A stretch of 64,000 nucleotides of DNA from Cristatella mucedo (Eukaryota; Bryozoa; Phylactolaemata; Cristatellidae). Positions 51,400 through 62,519 of this stretch are shown piece after piece. The stretch's first letter is position 1, and each line of letters opens with the position of its first letter. Below the pieces are notes generated by a model. The model saw nothing but the letters and a program-made list of their open reading frames with translations. It searched no databases and was not told where the DNA came from. The translations under genes and the position numbers were made by a program. The DNA is taken from the NCBI GenBank assembly GCA_009760855.2, contig WPIO01000152.1, positions 639,501 through 703,500 on the forward strand, read 5' to 3'.

Positions 51400-52870
51400 G
51401 CTCGAGATTTAAACATAAACAAAGTGACGGCACGACACGTGCTGGGCGATTCGCAGCCACGCGAGTTCGTAGCCTGCAAGCAGCAGTTCGATGCTCCGGT
51501 CGCACGCTTCGCAGCTGGGCGTTGGCGTATCAATCGACGACCAGCGCTGGAAGCGACAGTCACTCACGCGTTGCTGCCGTTCGTAGAAGGCGTAGGCGGC
51601 TCGCGACGCTTGATTAAAAAGCTTACAGCGGCACTACGCCGATGCTAGCGTGGCGTGCGCGCACGCGCCGCGAGCAGGCTAAACACGTGACGGCTCGCTA
51701 AGGTTCCTGGTGTCGTCTCAAAGCGAATGCTTGGCGGGGGTCGAGCGCGGGGCCGATGTTGGCCGGCTGCGCGCCGGCTTCGCGGCGCCACGGTAGAGGC
51801 CCGGGGGGGGACTGGACCGACTGTCTCGTTCAGTGAAGTCTCGCGCAGGACTCGTCCTCAAGCGGCTCATCCGTGCGCGCGAGCTCGGAGGCGAATCTCC
51901 GCTGGCGTCGTGGCGTGGACGCCGCACGTCAAGCTCGCGCAGCAACGCGGCGGTCCGTCTGTGGGGACGTGCCCCCACACATCCGCCACGCCTCGCCTGC
52001 GCGCGAGCGTTTTCGCAGGCCGTCGCCGCTGCCGCCGAACTGCCTTTTGCAACGCCGACTTCATGTGCTCGTTTTCGGCGCGCGCAGCCGAGCTCGTCGC
52101 GTCGCAAGCAGCCACGAAGGGCGGTGGCGGCGGCGCGTGGACTCTACGAACTGCCGCCGTTGACGCTACTGCCGCCGCCGCCGCGGCTCCGGAGGGCGTC
52201 GACGGGAGCGGCGCTCTGCTGCGACCTGCGCCGCCAAGGCGCTTGAGCGGGTGAGAGCGAAGGCCGCGCTGGCGCGACTCTCTTCCCCCGTCGGCTAAAG
52301 CAGCCGCCGGCGCTGTCTCAGTAGGCTGCCGCGGCACAGGGGTCGCCGCGTCATGCGGCGCCCCGCGACGAGCGCCTCGTTCCGGCCGCGGTGAGGCTCC
52401 GGCGCCGCTGCTGGTTTGCATCGCCCCCTCCTGCGCCGCTGCCGCCCCGCGGCGGCGGCGGCGGCGCCAGAAGCAGCGCGCGTTCGGCTCTCGTAACTGG
52501 AAGCAAGAGCTCGTAACTGGCGCGGCGAGCGGTTGCGGCGAGCTGTACGACAGGTGCTGGCTCCGGTGGTAGACGATTGGCGGTCGATTGGCGGAGCCGA
52601 CGCCGACGCCGCAGCCGCGGCTGCAGTAGGCGTAGGTCGGATGGAGGGAGAGACCAGCGGCCGCTGCGTTAGCGACCTTTAGCCCCGGCGCTCCCCGGGC
52701 CTGCGCTCCAGGCGGGGCTACTTGCATCACGACGTCATAGGTCCTGCGGCTCTTAATCCCGAGGCTCTCGACTGCATCGCGCGAGATAGCGGGGTGACCT
52801 GGCGATCGGCGTGCGCGGATTCGTCGCGAGTTTGTAAATAAATCCTGGGCCGAGCCGCTCATCTTACGAG
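51400..52870. promoter_or_regulatory. CpG-rich island
   Basis: Dense CpG, with CGGCGG and GCCGCC runs at 52110-52190 and 52440-52470 and a G8 run near 51802. A 331-codon minus-strand frame (51867-52862) begins MSGSAQDLFTNSRRIRARRS from a genuine ATG at 52860-52862. The opposite strand is open too, and most of the frame is Arg/Ala/Pro low complexity. A first exon on the minus strand ending near 52725 is possible but unproven. Confidence 0.35.
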
Positions 52871-54120
52871 CCCAAACTGAAGTCCGCGTCTTGCACGGTC
52901 AGCCGCGTAAATGCAAATGGCGTCGATTGACATCCGTCAAATGTAGCCGTGGTGCTCGCGGTTGCTGAGCTCACTACTGGAATCGCAGCTATACGCGAGT
53001 GGCGAATGGATTTAGCAGCTGAATGTCGCAGCAGGAGCAGTTGCGGCGGACGTCCTGCGTGACATTCTGGCGCTCAGTGGTGGCAGCGACGGGCAAGTTT
53101 TCGACTCGACCTCAGCACTGGGGCACGTGAAAAGATTTATTTAATTTAGCAAAGGGGACTCGATGCTCAGAACACGCGAGCGTAACGCCATCGCTTAGAG
53201 GGTAAAGGCGCCGGATAATTGGAGATTCGATCCACTCCTCGCTTAAACCGATCTGATCGCGGAGCTGTCTGCTCAGGAAATAATGACGGTGCTGCTGCTC
53301 CAAACTGTCATCGAGTTTCTGCGAGCAGCGATTTCAGCGAAGTGAGCGCGCGACTGAGCTGGACACCAGCACGATGTATAGAGCCGTTGATGCCGCTCCC
53401 ACACGATCCTCGGACCGCTGAGCTCTAACAGAGAGAAAGCGACTGCAAAAACGTGTAGCTAAAGCAAGCATAGTGCACGCGCCTACCCTAAAAATCTCGT
53501 AGCTCCCGCTATGAATGAGCTCGGTGCAAATTTAAAGAATTCGTTCAAATATACTTGGAAATCGAGTCAGAGCAACAAGAAAGCTCGCTGTGCGAACAAA
53601 GCGCCGTGCGTGGCTGCAAATGAACCAACCGTAGCATAGGCACGTACAATTTCTACAGCCGATCTCTCGAACGGCACAAGGAAAAACGAGCCTCTTTCAA
53701 TGAGCTTCTAGTAAAGAACTTTTAATAACGAACACACCGTCATAATTTTGAATAGCGAACCATCACCTTTTTGGGTACAGAGTATTGCGAAAGCTTAAAA
53801 CGCAGGGGGCATCTCGTTTAATATCGTACCGCCGAGTATTCATGTTAGTAACAAAATTTTCTTGGCGTAAAAGATTTACTATTCAAGTTTCTTGTGGTTT
53901 CCGTTGAAATGAAAGAGAAAAAATCTCTCTGAAACCGAAAGACTTACAAGTTCTAAATTTCAATAGTCGGGATAGCTTAACTCAAATGCTGAGAAGTCGT
54001 CGATTATTTGCGACACACTCTTTCCTTGAGCTAGAGCCCGGCTATCGTGGGACTATTGTAAAGCTATCATAGAGCTATCGTGGGACTATTTATTGTAAAG
54101 CTCTCGCGGGGCTCCTCCAC
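52871..54120. other. Spacer, one possible tRNA-like remnant
   Basis: A short stretch at 53165-53245 (TAACGCCATCGCTTAGAGGG and AGATTCGATCCACTCC) resembles a decayed tRNA or SINE head. Most of the remainder (53450-54060) is AT-richer and shows nothing. Confidence 0.35.
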
Positions 54121-54813
54121 GAGCTTGCTCCTCCTTACGCTCGCCGTCCTGACGTCTCTCATCTGACTCGCATCTGATCTCACATGACTCACTTATCCTC
54201 GCTCATCCTGAATGCCTCTCTTTCCGTCGTCTGTCAGGCGAACTACGCCCCTGAGCTTCGCTCCTGCCGCATCGTGATGAACAGCGCTACGCGCTTGGAG
54301 TCCAACTGCCGCGCACCCTTCTCTCAAGTGCATTGAACTTACGCCCAGTTGGCTTACAAAATCGATAAGTAGAGTCAAATGCAGCATCGGTGTAGAAGAC
54401 AAAGAGCCGACGGCGTAGGCGAAGTCAATCCGTCGCACAGCGAGCCGACAGGTCGGGCAGAGTGCGAGCTCGCTGAGGGTACGCTCGGAGGAGGAGCGGC
54501 CGAACGCGGACTGCCGCGGGAGGACGGACGCTGTCCGAGTCTCGGTGGCTCGCGAGTTTCGGAGGTGCACAAGCAAAGTCTCGCCCGCCCTAGTGCAAGC
54601 GCGCGAGCGCCCGCGATCGCAGCGTTACGCTGGGCGCTGCGCATCCGTATCCGTGTCGTGACTAGCCCGCACGGGATCGCCGTGCAGCGCCCATCGGTCC
54701 GTCCGACCGCCCGCCCGCCCGTCACGATGGCAGCGGCGCTCAGTGCGAGCTGGTGCTACGCCTAGTCTGGCGGGGTCGCACTTGGACGCACGCCCGCGTC
54801 TCTTCTCTCGCAG

Positions 54814-56618
54814 ATCGCTGCTCGGCGAAGACGTGCTCGAAGCGCCGCCGAATGGCGAGAAGGCGGCGGCGCCGGCGGCGGATACGGCCAGAGAGGCTGC
54901 TGTCCTTGCGAGGCTGTCCAGAGCAGCGCGAGAGGCGCAGGGCGCCGCGGTCCGCCGGGCTTCGCGCGTCGTACGAGCGGTGCCTCCTAAGCTGACCACT
55001 GCGGCAAATCCGCCGCCGATCGGCGGCACGTCTCCAGTCGGTCCGAGCGGCGGGACCAGTCACGCGCCGCCGGCTGGCACGAGGCGGACCACCGGGGCCG
55101 GCGCCGCGTCAGTCGGCGGCTCGGCTGGAGGAGTCGCGGCCGTGACAGGTGGCACGGGTGCTGGCGAGACGTTCGCGGCGACTACGACCGCGGCAACGAC
55201 GACTGCGGCGACGACGACGCTGGCCACCGATTCGCCGACGGCGACTCTCGCGGCCGGGCAGGGCTCGGCGACTGCCACCGCCGCTGCCACCGCCGCAGCC
55301 GCAGTGACCACGGACGCCCTCGCCGCGACACTGCCTCCCTGGGACACTGCTCCCGCTACCGACACCGCAGCCACCGTCGCCTCGACCGGCACTCGGTTCG
55401 CTTCGGCTGCGCTGGGCGCGGACGGCACGCCGGCGCCCGCCGTCTCGACCGGGGCCATCTACAATGGCTTCGCGCTCAGCTCCGCCTCGATGCCCAACAC
55501 CGCCGACGCGGTTACGCTGCCTGGCAGCGCGCAGCCTCTCGTCCTGGCCGTGGCGGCGGCGACGACGGTGGCGGCGGCGGCGGCCAGTCAACTGGCCGGT
55601 GCGCCTTCTGCGTCCGATGCAGCAGCGCCGTCAAATTACGCATCGGCGGCTACCGACCTCGCAGCGGAGTCGTCCGGCTACGCGACCACGCTGCTGCCTC
55701 CGGACTCCGTCTCGACGTCCTCTTCGCTTACCACTGGGCGCACCGCATCCAGCGCAAATGGCAGCTGCGGAAGTATAGTAGAACAAGGCGGCAGCGGTTC
55801 CGCATCCGTCCAATATGACGGGGGTTCTTTTTTCGGAAGTACTGCTGCGAATGCGGCAAGAACAAGTCAAGCTTCGTCACAAAGCAACGGCTCCTCAAGT
55901 TTGCCGCAAAGCAGCGGAAGCTTGTCGGCCAGCGAGGGAAGTGCTGCGGCTACGACGCCGAGCAGAGAAAACGAAAACTCGGCGGCGGCGAGCTCTCAGA
56001 GCGTCGGAGCGTCCATTATATCCTCTCAAGACGCGCGGAGTTCCGCCACGCCTTCTCAAAACGACGGGGCTCCCGCTGCTTCGACTCATTATCACGAGCA
56101 CTTTTCTGATTCTCCAAATACCGCACAAGCTAACGGCCAGCAGGCATCTGCGCGAGCTAGCGGTAGCTTGCGGCTGCAGCAGTACGATGGCGGCAGTGCC
56201 GGCACTACAGGAAACATTGGCAGCGGAACTACTGCTTCGTTGCAAGAGGGAGAAAGTCGCGCTTCGTCGCCAAGTAGCGGCGTCTCGCTTTCGCAAACAA
56301 ACAGCGAAAGCTCGGCGGCGGCCAATACTGGAAGCCCGACTGGAAATCTGGCTTCGCCGCTCAGCGGCAGCGGTGGCTCCGCACTTTCGCAGCATCCAAG
56401 CAGCGCAGGCTGGAATGCCGATGGCAGTCAGACGACTTCGGTGCAGGGCGGCGCGGCGGCGAGCGGGAGCTCGGCGTCGTCTAACAACTTGGAGGCTCGC
56501 ACCACGTCATACACCGAAGCATTGTCTGCTTCACCGAATGGCGGAAATCCCGCTTCTTTTCCGAGCAGTGGAGCTCCCAGCACATTGCGAGGCAAGGGCA
56601 GCCAAGTATCGGAACAAG
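54814..56618 (+). CDS. Mucin-like Ser/Ala/Thr/Gly-rich exon of an unknown membrane protein
   Basis: An open frame of over 600 codons with no in-frame ATG in its first 250 codons, so it is an internal exon rather than a start. The N-terminal part is Ala/Arg-rich. Then come Thr/Ala/Gly-rich segments (ETFAATTTAATTTAATTTLA) and a long Ser/Gly/Ala/Gln/Asn-rich part (SSQSNGSSSLPQSSGSLSAS). Cysteine is nearly absent, and NGS-type N-glycosylation sites occur. This composition fits a heavily O-glycosylated stalk. The exon ends at GGAACAAG with donor gtaatg in phase 1, which joins exactly to the next exon at 57612. The left edge is uncertain: tctcttctctcgcag at 54813 is the best acceptor (phase 2), and 54743 and 54923 are alternatives (phase 1). 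Without the splice the frame would stop at 56675. Confidence 0.6.
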
Positions 56619-57269
56619 GTAATGGCGGCGCGCTGCAGCAACGAGGCCGCGGAACGTTAGGGCGCGAGGCGCCCTAACGACCATAAATAGTGGCGGCGGC
56701 AATTCTTTATCCTCACAAGATGTCGGAATTCCGGTTTCGCCACCCAATGGCGTCCAGCGTGGCGGCGTGCCAGTCGAAGTCACGCTCGCCGCTGCTCCGG
56801 CTGCCGCATCACCTAAGTATCGGCGGGGGCGCTGAACCAGTGTGCCGCGCGCGTCGCCGCGTCGCTCCGCGCTCGAGTGCCGCACTGGGAAGGCGCGTGC
56901 CTGCCGCTCGCCAGCAGTCGCCGAACTCGAGACCGTGAATCATTTCGTCGCGGCAAACGGCGGCTTCGGCCCAATGGCAGGAAGCTGCTTCGCCGGCGCG
57001 GCCGGTTTTGGCAGCTTCCGGAGAAGAGCGCACCGCGATGCGCTCGCGAGCCGAGCGAGAGCCGCTGGCGATCCGGAAAGCCGCGCCAGTTATTATTGGA
57101 GCCTCGTCGCATCGGTCGTCCGGTGTGTATAAGCTCCTGACTCGTGCGCCCAGACGATTACTCGAACGCGTGCACGATGCGGCGAGATCGTCGCACGATA
57201 GCGCTTCGCCACGGCCGCAGGTCCCGCGACTGAGGAGTCGGCAGCCAGCAGCAGCGGAGCGCCGGTCTT

Positions 57270-57345
57270 TCAGAGAACTCAATCTCTTTGTAGGCACTTT
57301 AAATTTGTAGCAAGGTAAACCAATGCATTATTATTATTATTATTA
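57270..57345 (-). repeat. LINE tail fragment with (ATT)n
   Basis: Minus-sense AGAGAACTCAATCTCTTTG and TAGGCACTTTA blocks followed by (ATT)n. It would lie in the 993-bp intron between the two mucin-like exons. The orientation of the (ATT) run does not match the other copies, so the piece may be rearranged. Confidence 0.55.
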
Positions 57346-57403
57346 TGAAGGCGAGAGCAAAGCGATTAAACCGAGAACCCTTAACGTCAGCACGTCGTGT
57401 GCA

Positions 57404-57408
<5 letters not shown>

Positions 57409-57466
<58 letters not shown>
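57409..57466. repeat. (CT)n microsatellite
   Basis: About 58 bp of CT, in the intron between 56618 and 57612. It adds pyrimidines upstream of the acceptor but is too far away to be its polypyrimidine tract. Confidence 0.95.
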
Positions 57467-57469
<3 letters not shown>

Positions 57470-57611
57470 CGGGCCGCTTTCAGCAACGCCCGCACTTCGA
57501 CTGTTGCCACAACTTTCAGAATCGCGATTGCACGCGGCAGTCGCCGCCGCGGAAATGAGCGCTCGCGCCGCCGACGACTTTGAGCGTGACGAACGAGCTT
57601 CTTTTATTCAG

Positions 57612-58192
57612 CCGCCGCCTCGAGCGCTACGACGCTGTCAACGACGTCAGCCGCTGTCGAAGCGAGCACGGTCGCCAATGCGAGAAACCTAGGCGTAGCG
57701 CCGGCCACCGTCGAGCGAGTGATCCTCTTGGAGCCGAAGACAGCCTCCACCGCGGCGGTGGCGGCGCCAGGATACCGGGGCAACGAGCAGCAGACGCAGT
57801 CGAGCAGCCAGCAGCAGCAGAGCGTAGACAGCCAGCTCATGATCGCCCTGACGGCGACCGTTGGCGGCTGCGCACTGCTGGCCACCGGCTACAGCATCGG
57901 TCAGCACATCGCCAAGGACCTGCAGCGACGCAGGAGTCAACAGCTGAAGGCGCAGCGTGGCAGCGGCGGCGGCGACGACGAGGGCGCAGCGCGTCTCGAG
58001 GACGTCGAGGAAGGCGTTGAGCGTCGCCAGGCGGCGGCGAGGTCGTCGTACGACGATCTGGCCAAGCTCCAGAGCCGGTCTCCCAGCTCGACGACACTGG
58101 CCGGAGGAGGAGGAGGCGATGCCGCTTCGAAGCCGTCGAGGGCGTTTCCAAATGCGAGCTCGCGTGCGTCGGCGCCCAAGCTTGCCTGGTGA
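57612..58192 (+). CDS. Transmembrane and cytoplasmic exon of the same unknown protein
   Basis: Acceptor cttcttttattcag, then two bases that complete an Ala codon from the previous exon. The frame reads AASSATTLSTTSAAVEAST, a juxtamembrane Gln-rich part (QQTQSSSQQQQSV), a hydrophobic segment LMIALTATVGGCALLATGYS (about 57836-57896), then a basic stop-transfer DLQRRR and a tail of about 95 residues. The tail has an acidic stretch, a YDDL sorting-type motif (58049-58060) and a Gly-rich run. This is the layout of a single-pass type I protein. The frame ends at TGA 58190-58192, but CTG followed by gtgagc at 58189 is a strong donor, so a further exon cannot be excluded. I recognise no known family. 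Confidence 0.65.
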
Positions 58193-58444
58193 GCCGCCGT
58201 CGTGCTCGGCGCACGGTACGTCCGGTCGACGGGACTCAGCCGCTCTATCGGTTTGTTCTCTCTCTCAAGCTTTCCAACGCTCCACCCGGGATCGCTCGCT
58301 CGCTCGCCGTCCTTTGTACTTTACTCGGCGACAATGCGCAACCGCAAAGCAACCGTAAGAGACGGATTTCAAAATATATTTCCAACAATTGCTATCATGA
58401 AGCCACCGTGGCTCAGATTATTCTATTGGCTGGAAGTTGTATAT

Positions 58445-58802
58445 GTCTCTCTCTCTCTCTCCTCTCTCCCCTCTCTCTGTCTCTCTCTCTCTCTCTGTGT
58501 CTCTCTCTGTGTCTCTCTCTGTGTCTCTCTCTGTGTCTCTGTGTGTGTGTGTCTCTCTCTCTATGTCTCTCTCTATCTCTGTGTCTGTCTCTGTGTCTCT
58601 CTCTGTCTCTATCTCTGTATCTCTCTCTCCCCCCCTCTCTCTCTCTCTGTCTGTCTCTGTCTGTCTCCGTGTGTGTGTGTGTGTGTCTTTCTCTCTCTAT
58701 GTCTCTCTCTGTCTTTGTGTCTCTCTGTGTGTCTCTCTGTGTGTCTCTCTCTCTGTCTCTGTCTGTCTCTGTGTCTCTCTCTCCCCTCCCTCTCTCTCTC
58801 TG
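58445..58802. repeat. CT/GT compound simple repeat, 358 bp
   Basis: Runs of CTCTCT interrupted at intervals by GTGT, giving words like CTCTCTCTGTGTCT, with a CCCCCC patch. Frames of over 200 codons on both strands (Ser/Leu/Cys/Val; Arg/Glu/Asp/Thr) are artefacts. Confidence 0.95.
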
Positions 58803-59329
58803 TCGTACTAGAGCGTACGAGTAGAGCACGTGCAGGTCCCCTACGGCATCGAATATAACACTCTAAGTGTAGCATGGACAGAATCGCAACGTTCGGCTTC
58901 GCTATCACGACACGGCTCTAACGCTAATCACTACAAAGGATTTTTCAGACGCCATATTTGAAGCTGTCGTTGTAGCTTTCTTGTTTTCATACTCTTCACC
59001 GACGGCCGTCCTACCAACAAGTTGGGCTTCACTGCGTCTACAGAAGCCTCGACTTTTCAGACGTTGTTTAGTCGCCAGCACTTCCCTTAGCCGGACACAG
59101 GCGAGCACTTTCTGGCCACAGCGCTATATTAATGGATACCTGAAAGGACCTCAAACTAGAACAAGATTACTATGCACGGCACAAGGAGAAGTAGTCCTGC
59201 CTGCAGACCTGTAGCACAAGCAATAGCGACTTTGACTTATCATGGAATTAGTGAAATCCACTTTGGAATTTAGTCTTGTCTACCTTTATTTCAGCTAGAA
59301 GGCAGTCAGTGGAGAGGCAACGCCAATGT
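58803..59329. other. Nothing recognised
   Basis: Short overlapping frames only. No repeat family seen. Confidence 0.35.
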
Positions 59330-59394
59330 TCAACGTCTGTTAGAAGCAGTCACCCACTGGCAGAATTTCGAAATAATAACAATAATGATATATT

Positions 59395-59434
<40 letters not shown>

Positions 59435-60079
59435 ACAGCGCCCTAAGATAACTGAATCTCTCTTTAGGCAATTTACAGATGATGCACTTAAAGCTGTAGC
59501 AAATTTTGGTGGTAACATCCGCAGGAAGCAAGCATAGTGTAAGCCGGTACATGCACACAAAGGACGAATCACAAAGATTATGCTGTGGGCAGTTGAGTAG
59601 CTGCGAATCGGAAGAAGAAGTCCAGTACATTTGCTTTTACAAAATGCTGATTCAGAATTCGTAGCGAAAAGTCGTAACCGAAAGACTTTAGTTGACAAGG
59701 ACGTGCACGAAGATGACGGCATCGTCTTCATCAAGTTGCAAAGTCCATGGCCTCGTCGCAGAAGAAGTCGCGTAGATATTATGACACACCCAATAGAATA
59801 AAGTATCTTAAATAATTCGGAAAAGCACGAAGAGGAGTCGTCGTGGAAACGTAAAACTAGCAATGAGATGGACATTGAGCAGTCCTCTCCGACATCGTAA
59901 AGCAGCGGCATGCGGCGCCTAGCCATATCGCTGCATTGCACACCATCGCAGAAGCAAGGGTCGTCTTCGAGCAAAAGAGGAGAGTTCGCTACAGTCACTT
60001 TACTCGTAGCGTAGACACCATCAGTGGGAGGCTCAACGTCAAGTGAACCAGCTTGTCCAGAGTCAGATCTGCAGTCCAT
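59330..60079 (-). CDS. Unidentified 249-codon open frame
   Basis: The ATG at 60077-60079 has G at -3 and G at +4 (GTTATGG) and opens MDCRSDSGQAGSLDVEPPTD, then EDDPCFCDGVQCSDMARRRM and FHDDSSSCFSELFKIL. A frame this long in sequence of ordinary GC content is unlikely by chance, and nothing in it resembles a simple repeat until residue 195 or so. From there it runs into the LINE tail at 59370-59590 and an (AT)n run, so the true end or a splice donor must lie earlier. It could be an exon, a retrocopy or part of an unknown element. I recognise no domain. Confidence 0.3.
59370..59590 (-). repeat. CR1/L2-like LINE 3' tail with (AT)n
   Basis: ATT-type tail, an (AT)n run at 59396-59430, the minus-sense GCGCCCTAAGATAACTGAATC block and the GGTGGTAACATCCGCAGG region. 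It matches the copy at 14800-15165 most closely. Confidence 0.75.
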
Positions 60080-60470
60080 AACCTCAAACGCTTGCACACT
60101 AGCAGTCTCGAAGTAAGTTAGAATAGTCGAAGCCTTTCCCACGGATTATCATATAATTGGCTCCTAGCCGTTGTAATTCAGGAATCCCGAATAACGAATA
60201 TCAGCAATAACCTGGCTGATTTAGCACTCCCCCCAGTTTCAGTACGCACAGATCCAGTACTACGAGTCGAATACAGGTCTAAGGCCTGGAAATAATCGAA
60301 ACGACGCGAGACTGTGCAAGAGTTCGCAGCCTCAAACCGCGCTGCGTTAGCTCCTTCCGTTCCCGTCTTGGGCTCCCGTGAAGCGCTTTGGGCGAAGCAC
60401 TCGAAGCGCTTCCCAAGGACAAGCGCTTCGCCATAAAATCACTGCACCCCCGAAGCCAAGGCTGCGAAAG

Positions 60471-60618
60471 CGGGCGGGCTCGGGCGGGCTCGGGCGGGCT
60501 CGGGCGGGCTCGGGCGGGCTCGGGCGGGCTCGGGCGGGCTCGGGCGGGCTCGGGTGGGCTCGGGGCGGGCTCGGGCGGGCTCGGGCGGGCTCGGGCAGGC
60601 TTGGGTGGGCTCGGGCGT
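60471..60618. repeat. 10-bp minisatellite (CGGGCGGGCT)n
   Basis: About 14 units of CGGGCGGGCT with a few variants (one extra G, TGGGCT, CAGGCT). The G-rich strand has runs of three Gs suited to G-quadruplexes. Gly/Arg/Ala and Pro/Ala/Arg frames are artefacts. Confidence 0.95.
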
Positions 60619-60985
60619 GTCCTTGCAGCGATTCGGATCCTCGCGGCCTGCGTAGCGGGCATGCTAGTCGTCTGTCGGGGATTCAGCATCGGGGTCCATC
60701 GCTGGCGACCCAGTCATCATTTTCCTCTTCTTCGGTTGCGCCGACGAAGAAGCTGCCAAAGAGCTCGTGGCTTCGCATTTCAGTGCGGTTTTCTATCAGC
60801 GTAGCGTGGCTACCTGCTCGGCGGCGGCTGCGGAGCGCCGACGGCCGGGCCGGGCACTGAGGGTACACGGGCCGCTGCGGCGCTCGCTTCCACCTTATTC
60901 TCATTGGGGTGGGGCGAGCAAAAAGTACGATAGGAGGTTGAAGTTCCAACCTTACGGCAGTCGTTGCGAGTGCGATTGTAAGCGA

Positions 60986-61080
60986 AGCAGTAGCAGCAGA
61001 AGCAGCAGTAGCAGCACCAGCAGCAGTAGCAGCACCAGTACCATCAGCATCAGCATCAGCACCAGCGCCAGCGCCAGCAG
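60986..61080. repeat. Irregular CAG/CAC/CAT trinucleotide repeat
   Basis: Words GCAGTAGCAGCAG, CACCAG, CATCAGCATC and CAGCGCCAGC over about 95 bp. It leads directly into the hairpin at 61076-61110. Confidence 0.9.
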
Positions 61081-61110
61081 CCAGGCCGGCGCATCGCCGG
61101 CCTGGCTGCT
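61076..61110. repeat. Perfect 16-bp hairpin with 3-nt loop
   Basis: AGCAGCCAGGCCGGCG, loop CAT, and its exact reverse complement. Such a perfect GC-rich inverted repeat next to a CAG-type repeat is a likely site of replication slippage. Confidence 0.9.
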
Positions 61111-61278
61111 GGCAGTAGCGGCTCCGCCGAGGTGCGCGGGCGGCGAAGGGAGCGTCGCACCGATCGCTGGTCGGGCTGCGGCTGCGGGCCGACGGGCGTC
61201 GAGGCGCCGGTCGGCTCAGCGAGCGAGTGAGCGAGCGACGAGAGCGCCAGCTTTTGGAGTGGGCAAGTCTAGGTGATT

Positions 61279-61447
61279 ATCCTAGCTGATTTAAAAGCCT
61301 CTTTTGTATAGCGACAGAAGAGCCTTTACAGCTATCGCCACCGCTTGCAGAGGCAACGAAGGATTGCTCAATGGCAGGATTCGAGCCAACGACCCCGGGA
61401 CCTCGGTCGTGTAGAGCAACCGCCTTGGCTGGTAGGCCACCACGGCC
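61279..61447 (-). mobile_element. tRNA-derived SINE (copy F)
   Basis: Full-length antisense copy. The minus-strand head reads GCCGTGGTGGCCTACCAGCC, the B box is TGGCTCGAATCC, and the end is TTAAATCAGCTAGGAT. Its head (TGGCCTACCAGCCAAGGCGG) differs from the other copies and may mark a subfamily. Confidence 0.85.
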
Positions 61448-62519
61448 CCCCTGGCGTACAAGATGTCGCGGGACGCGAGCGGGGCCGCGATTTCTGGCAG
61501 CGCTGCCGAACCTCTGGAGCGTCTGGAGTGTCTGGAGCGATGGGCGGAGCGGAGCACCGCTCAGAGGCTGCGAGCGCTGCTTGGGCCGAAAGTATTTGCA
61601 GAAGCCTCCGGGCAGGACAAACAAACGGACGAGAAACGAGGCCGCTCGAAAGCACTAAGCGACGAGCCCGCTTGAGCGTGGAGCGCCTTATCACCTGCTC
61701 GAAGGCCAGCGCAGCAACTTCGGGAGTGCCGAATGTCGTTGTCTCAGCTGGGAGGGGGAGAGCGCTCGCGGCGCCGCAGACGAGCCGCTTGCCGGGAAGG
61801 CTGGCTGTTTCGCGGGCTGTCAACTTGAGTGCTCGCTGCAATGCTAGCCTCCCTCACCGAGGAGGGCTCCTTGGGGCAAGCCGCAGCAGTGGCAACACGT
61901 TGCCTGCCGAAACGCGACGGTCCTAGCGCACGGCAGCAACTTGAGCGAAACGGAGCCAACGTGCCGACGACAGCAGTCCTTTTTACTCTTTTGGAGACAA
62001 AATTGCGCTGTCTAGCATTTATCGAGAGATTAGCTGATTAGCTGATTCAAATAAAAAAAAGTGTAGCATCTACGTTGCTAGTATCCACTTTGTGTGAGCT
62101 GACCAAAGAATATTTTAATTCAGTAAGAGATTAATTCTACTTGCTCTTGACTATTGAATGTTCTGTTACTTGCTAGTGAATGGTGCAATTGCTCATATTA
62201 TTATCTATAGTCGGCAGACATGGTTAGTTGGCAGCCAAAGTGAAGTACGTAAACAGTAGATTAAACTCATCGAATGTGATAGGCAATTCTATACCATTAA
62301 TTTTAAAGATTCGTTTCAGTGACCCTCCCACCGGAAGCACCGCCCGATACAGGCCTGCAGCGACTCATTCTTGAAAGAGACTCGGCGAGCAGCTGCCGGA
62401 GGAGCATCTGACACCGGAAATCTGGGTGTCCTGCTCCAACGATGACCTTTTGCTTGATCACCGCATCGGCTCTAAAGTCAAGTCTGTCTAATTTCAGCCA
62501 CGCAACATTTCAATAGTTA
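61448..62519. other. GC-rich then ordinary spacer, no gene called
   Basis: GC-rich frames at 61345-61926 on both strands overlap the SINE and each other and look incidental. A three-fold CTGGAGCGTCTGGAGTGTCTGGAGC run lies at 61515-61540. From 62040 on nothing is seen. Confidence 0.35.

Noticed and set aside
51867-52862. 331-codon minus-strand frame
   Set aside because: GC-driven open frame overlapping open frames on the other strand; only its first ~45 codons look protein-like, which is too little to call a gene.
58189-58908. Long Ser/Leu/Cys and Arg/Glu/Asp/Thr frames
   Set aside because: Translations of the CT/GT simple repeat at 58445-58802.
60279-60860. Pro/Ala/Arg-rich and Gly/Arg-rich frames resembling collagen or proline-rich proteins
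   Set aside because: Generated by the 10-bp CGGGCGGGCT minisatellite.
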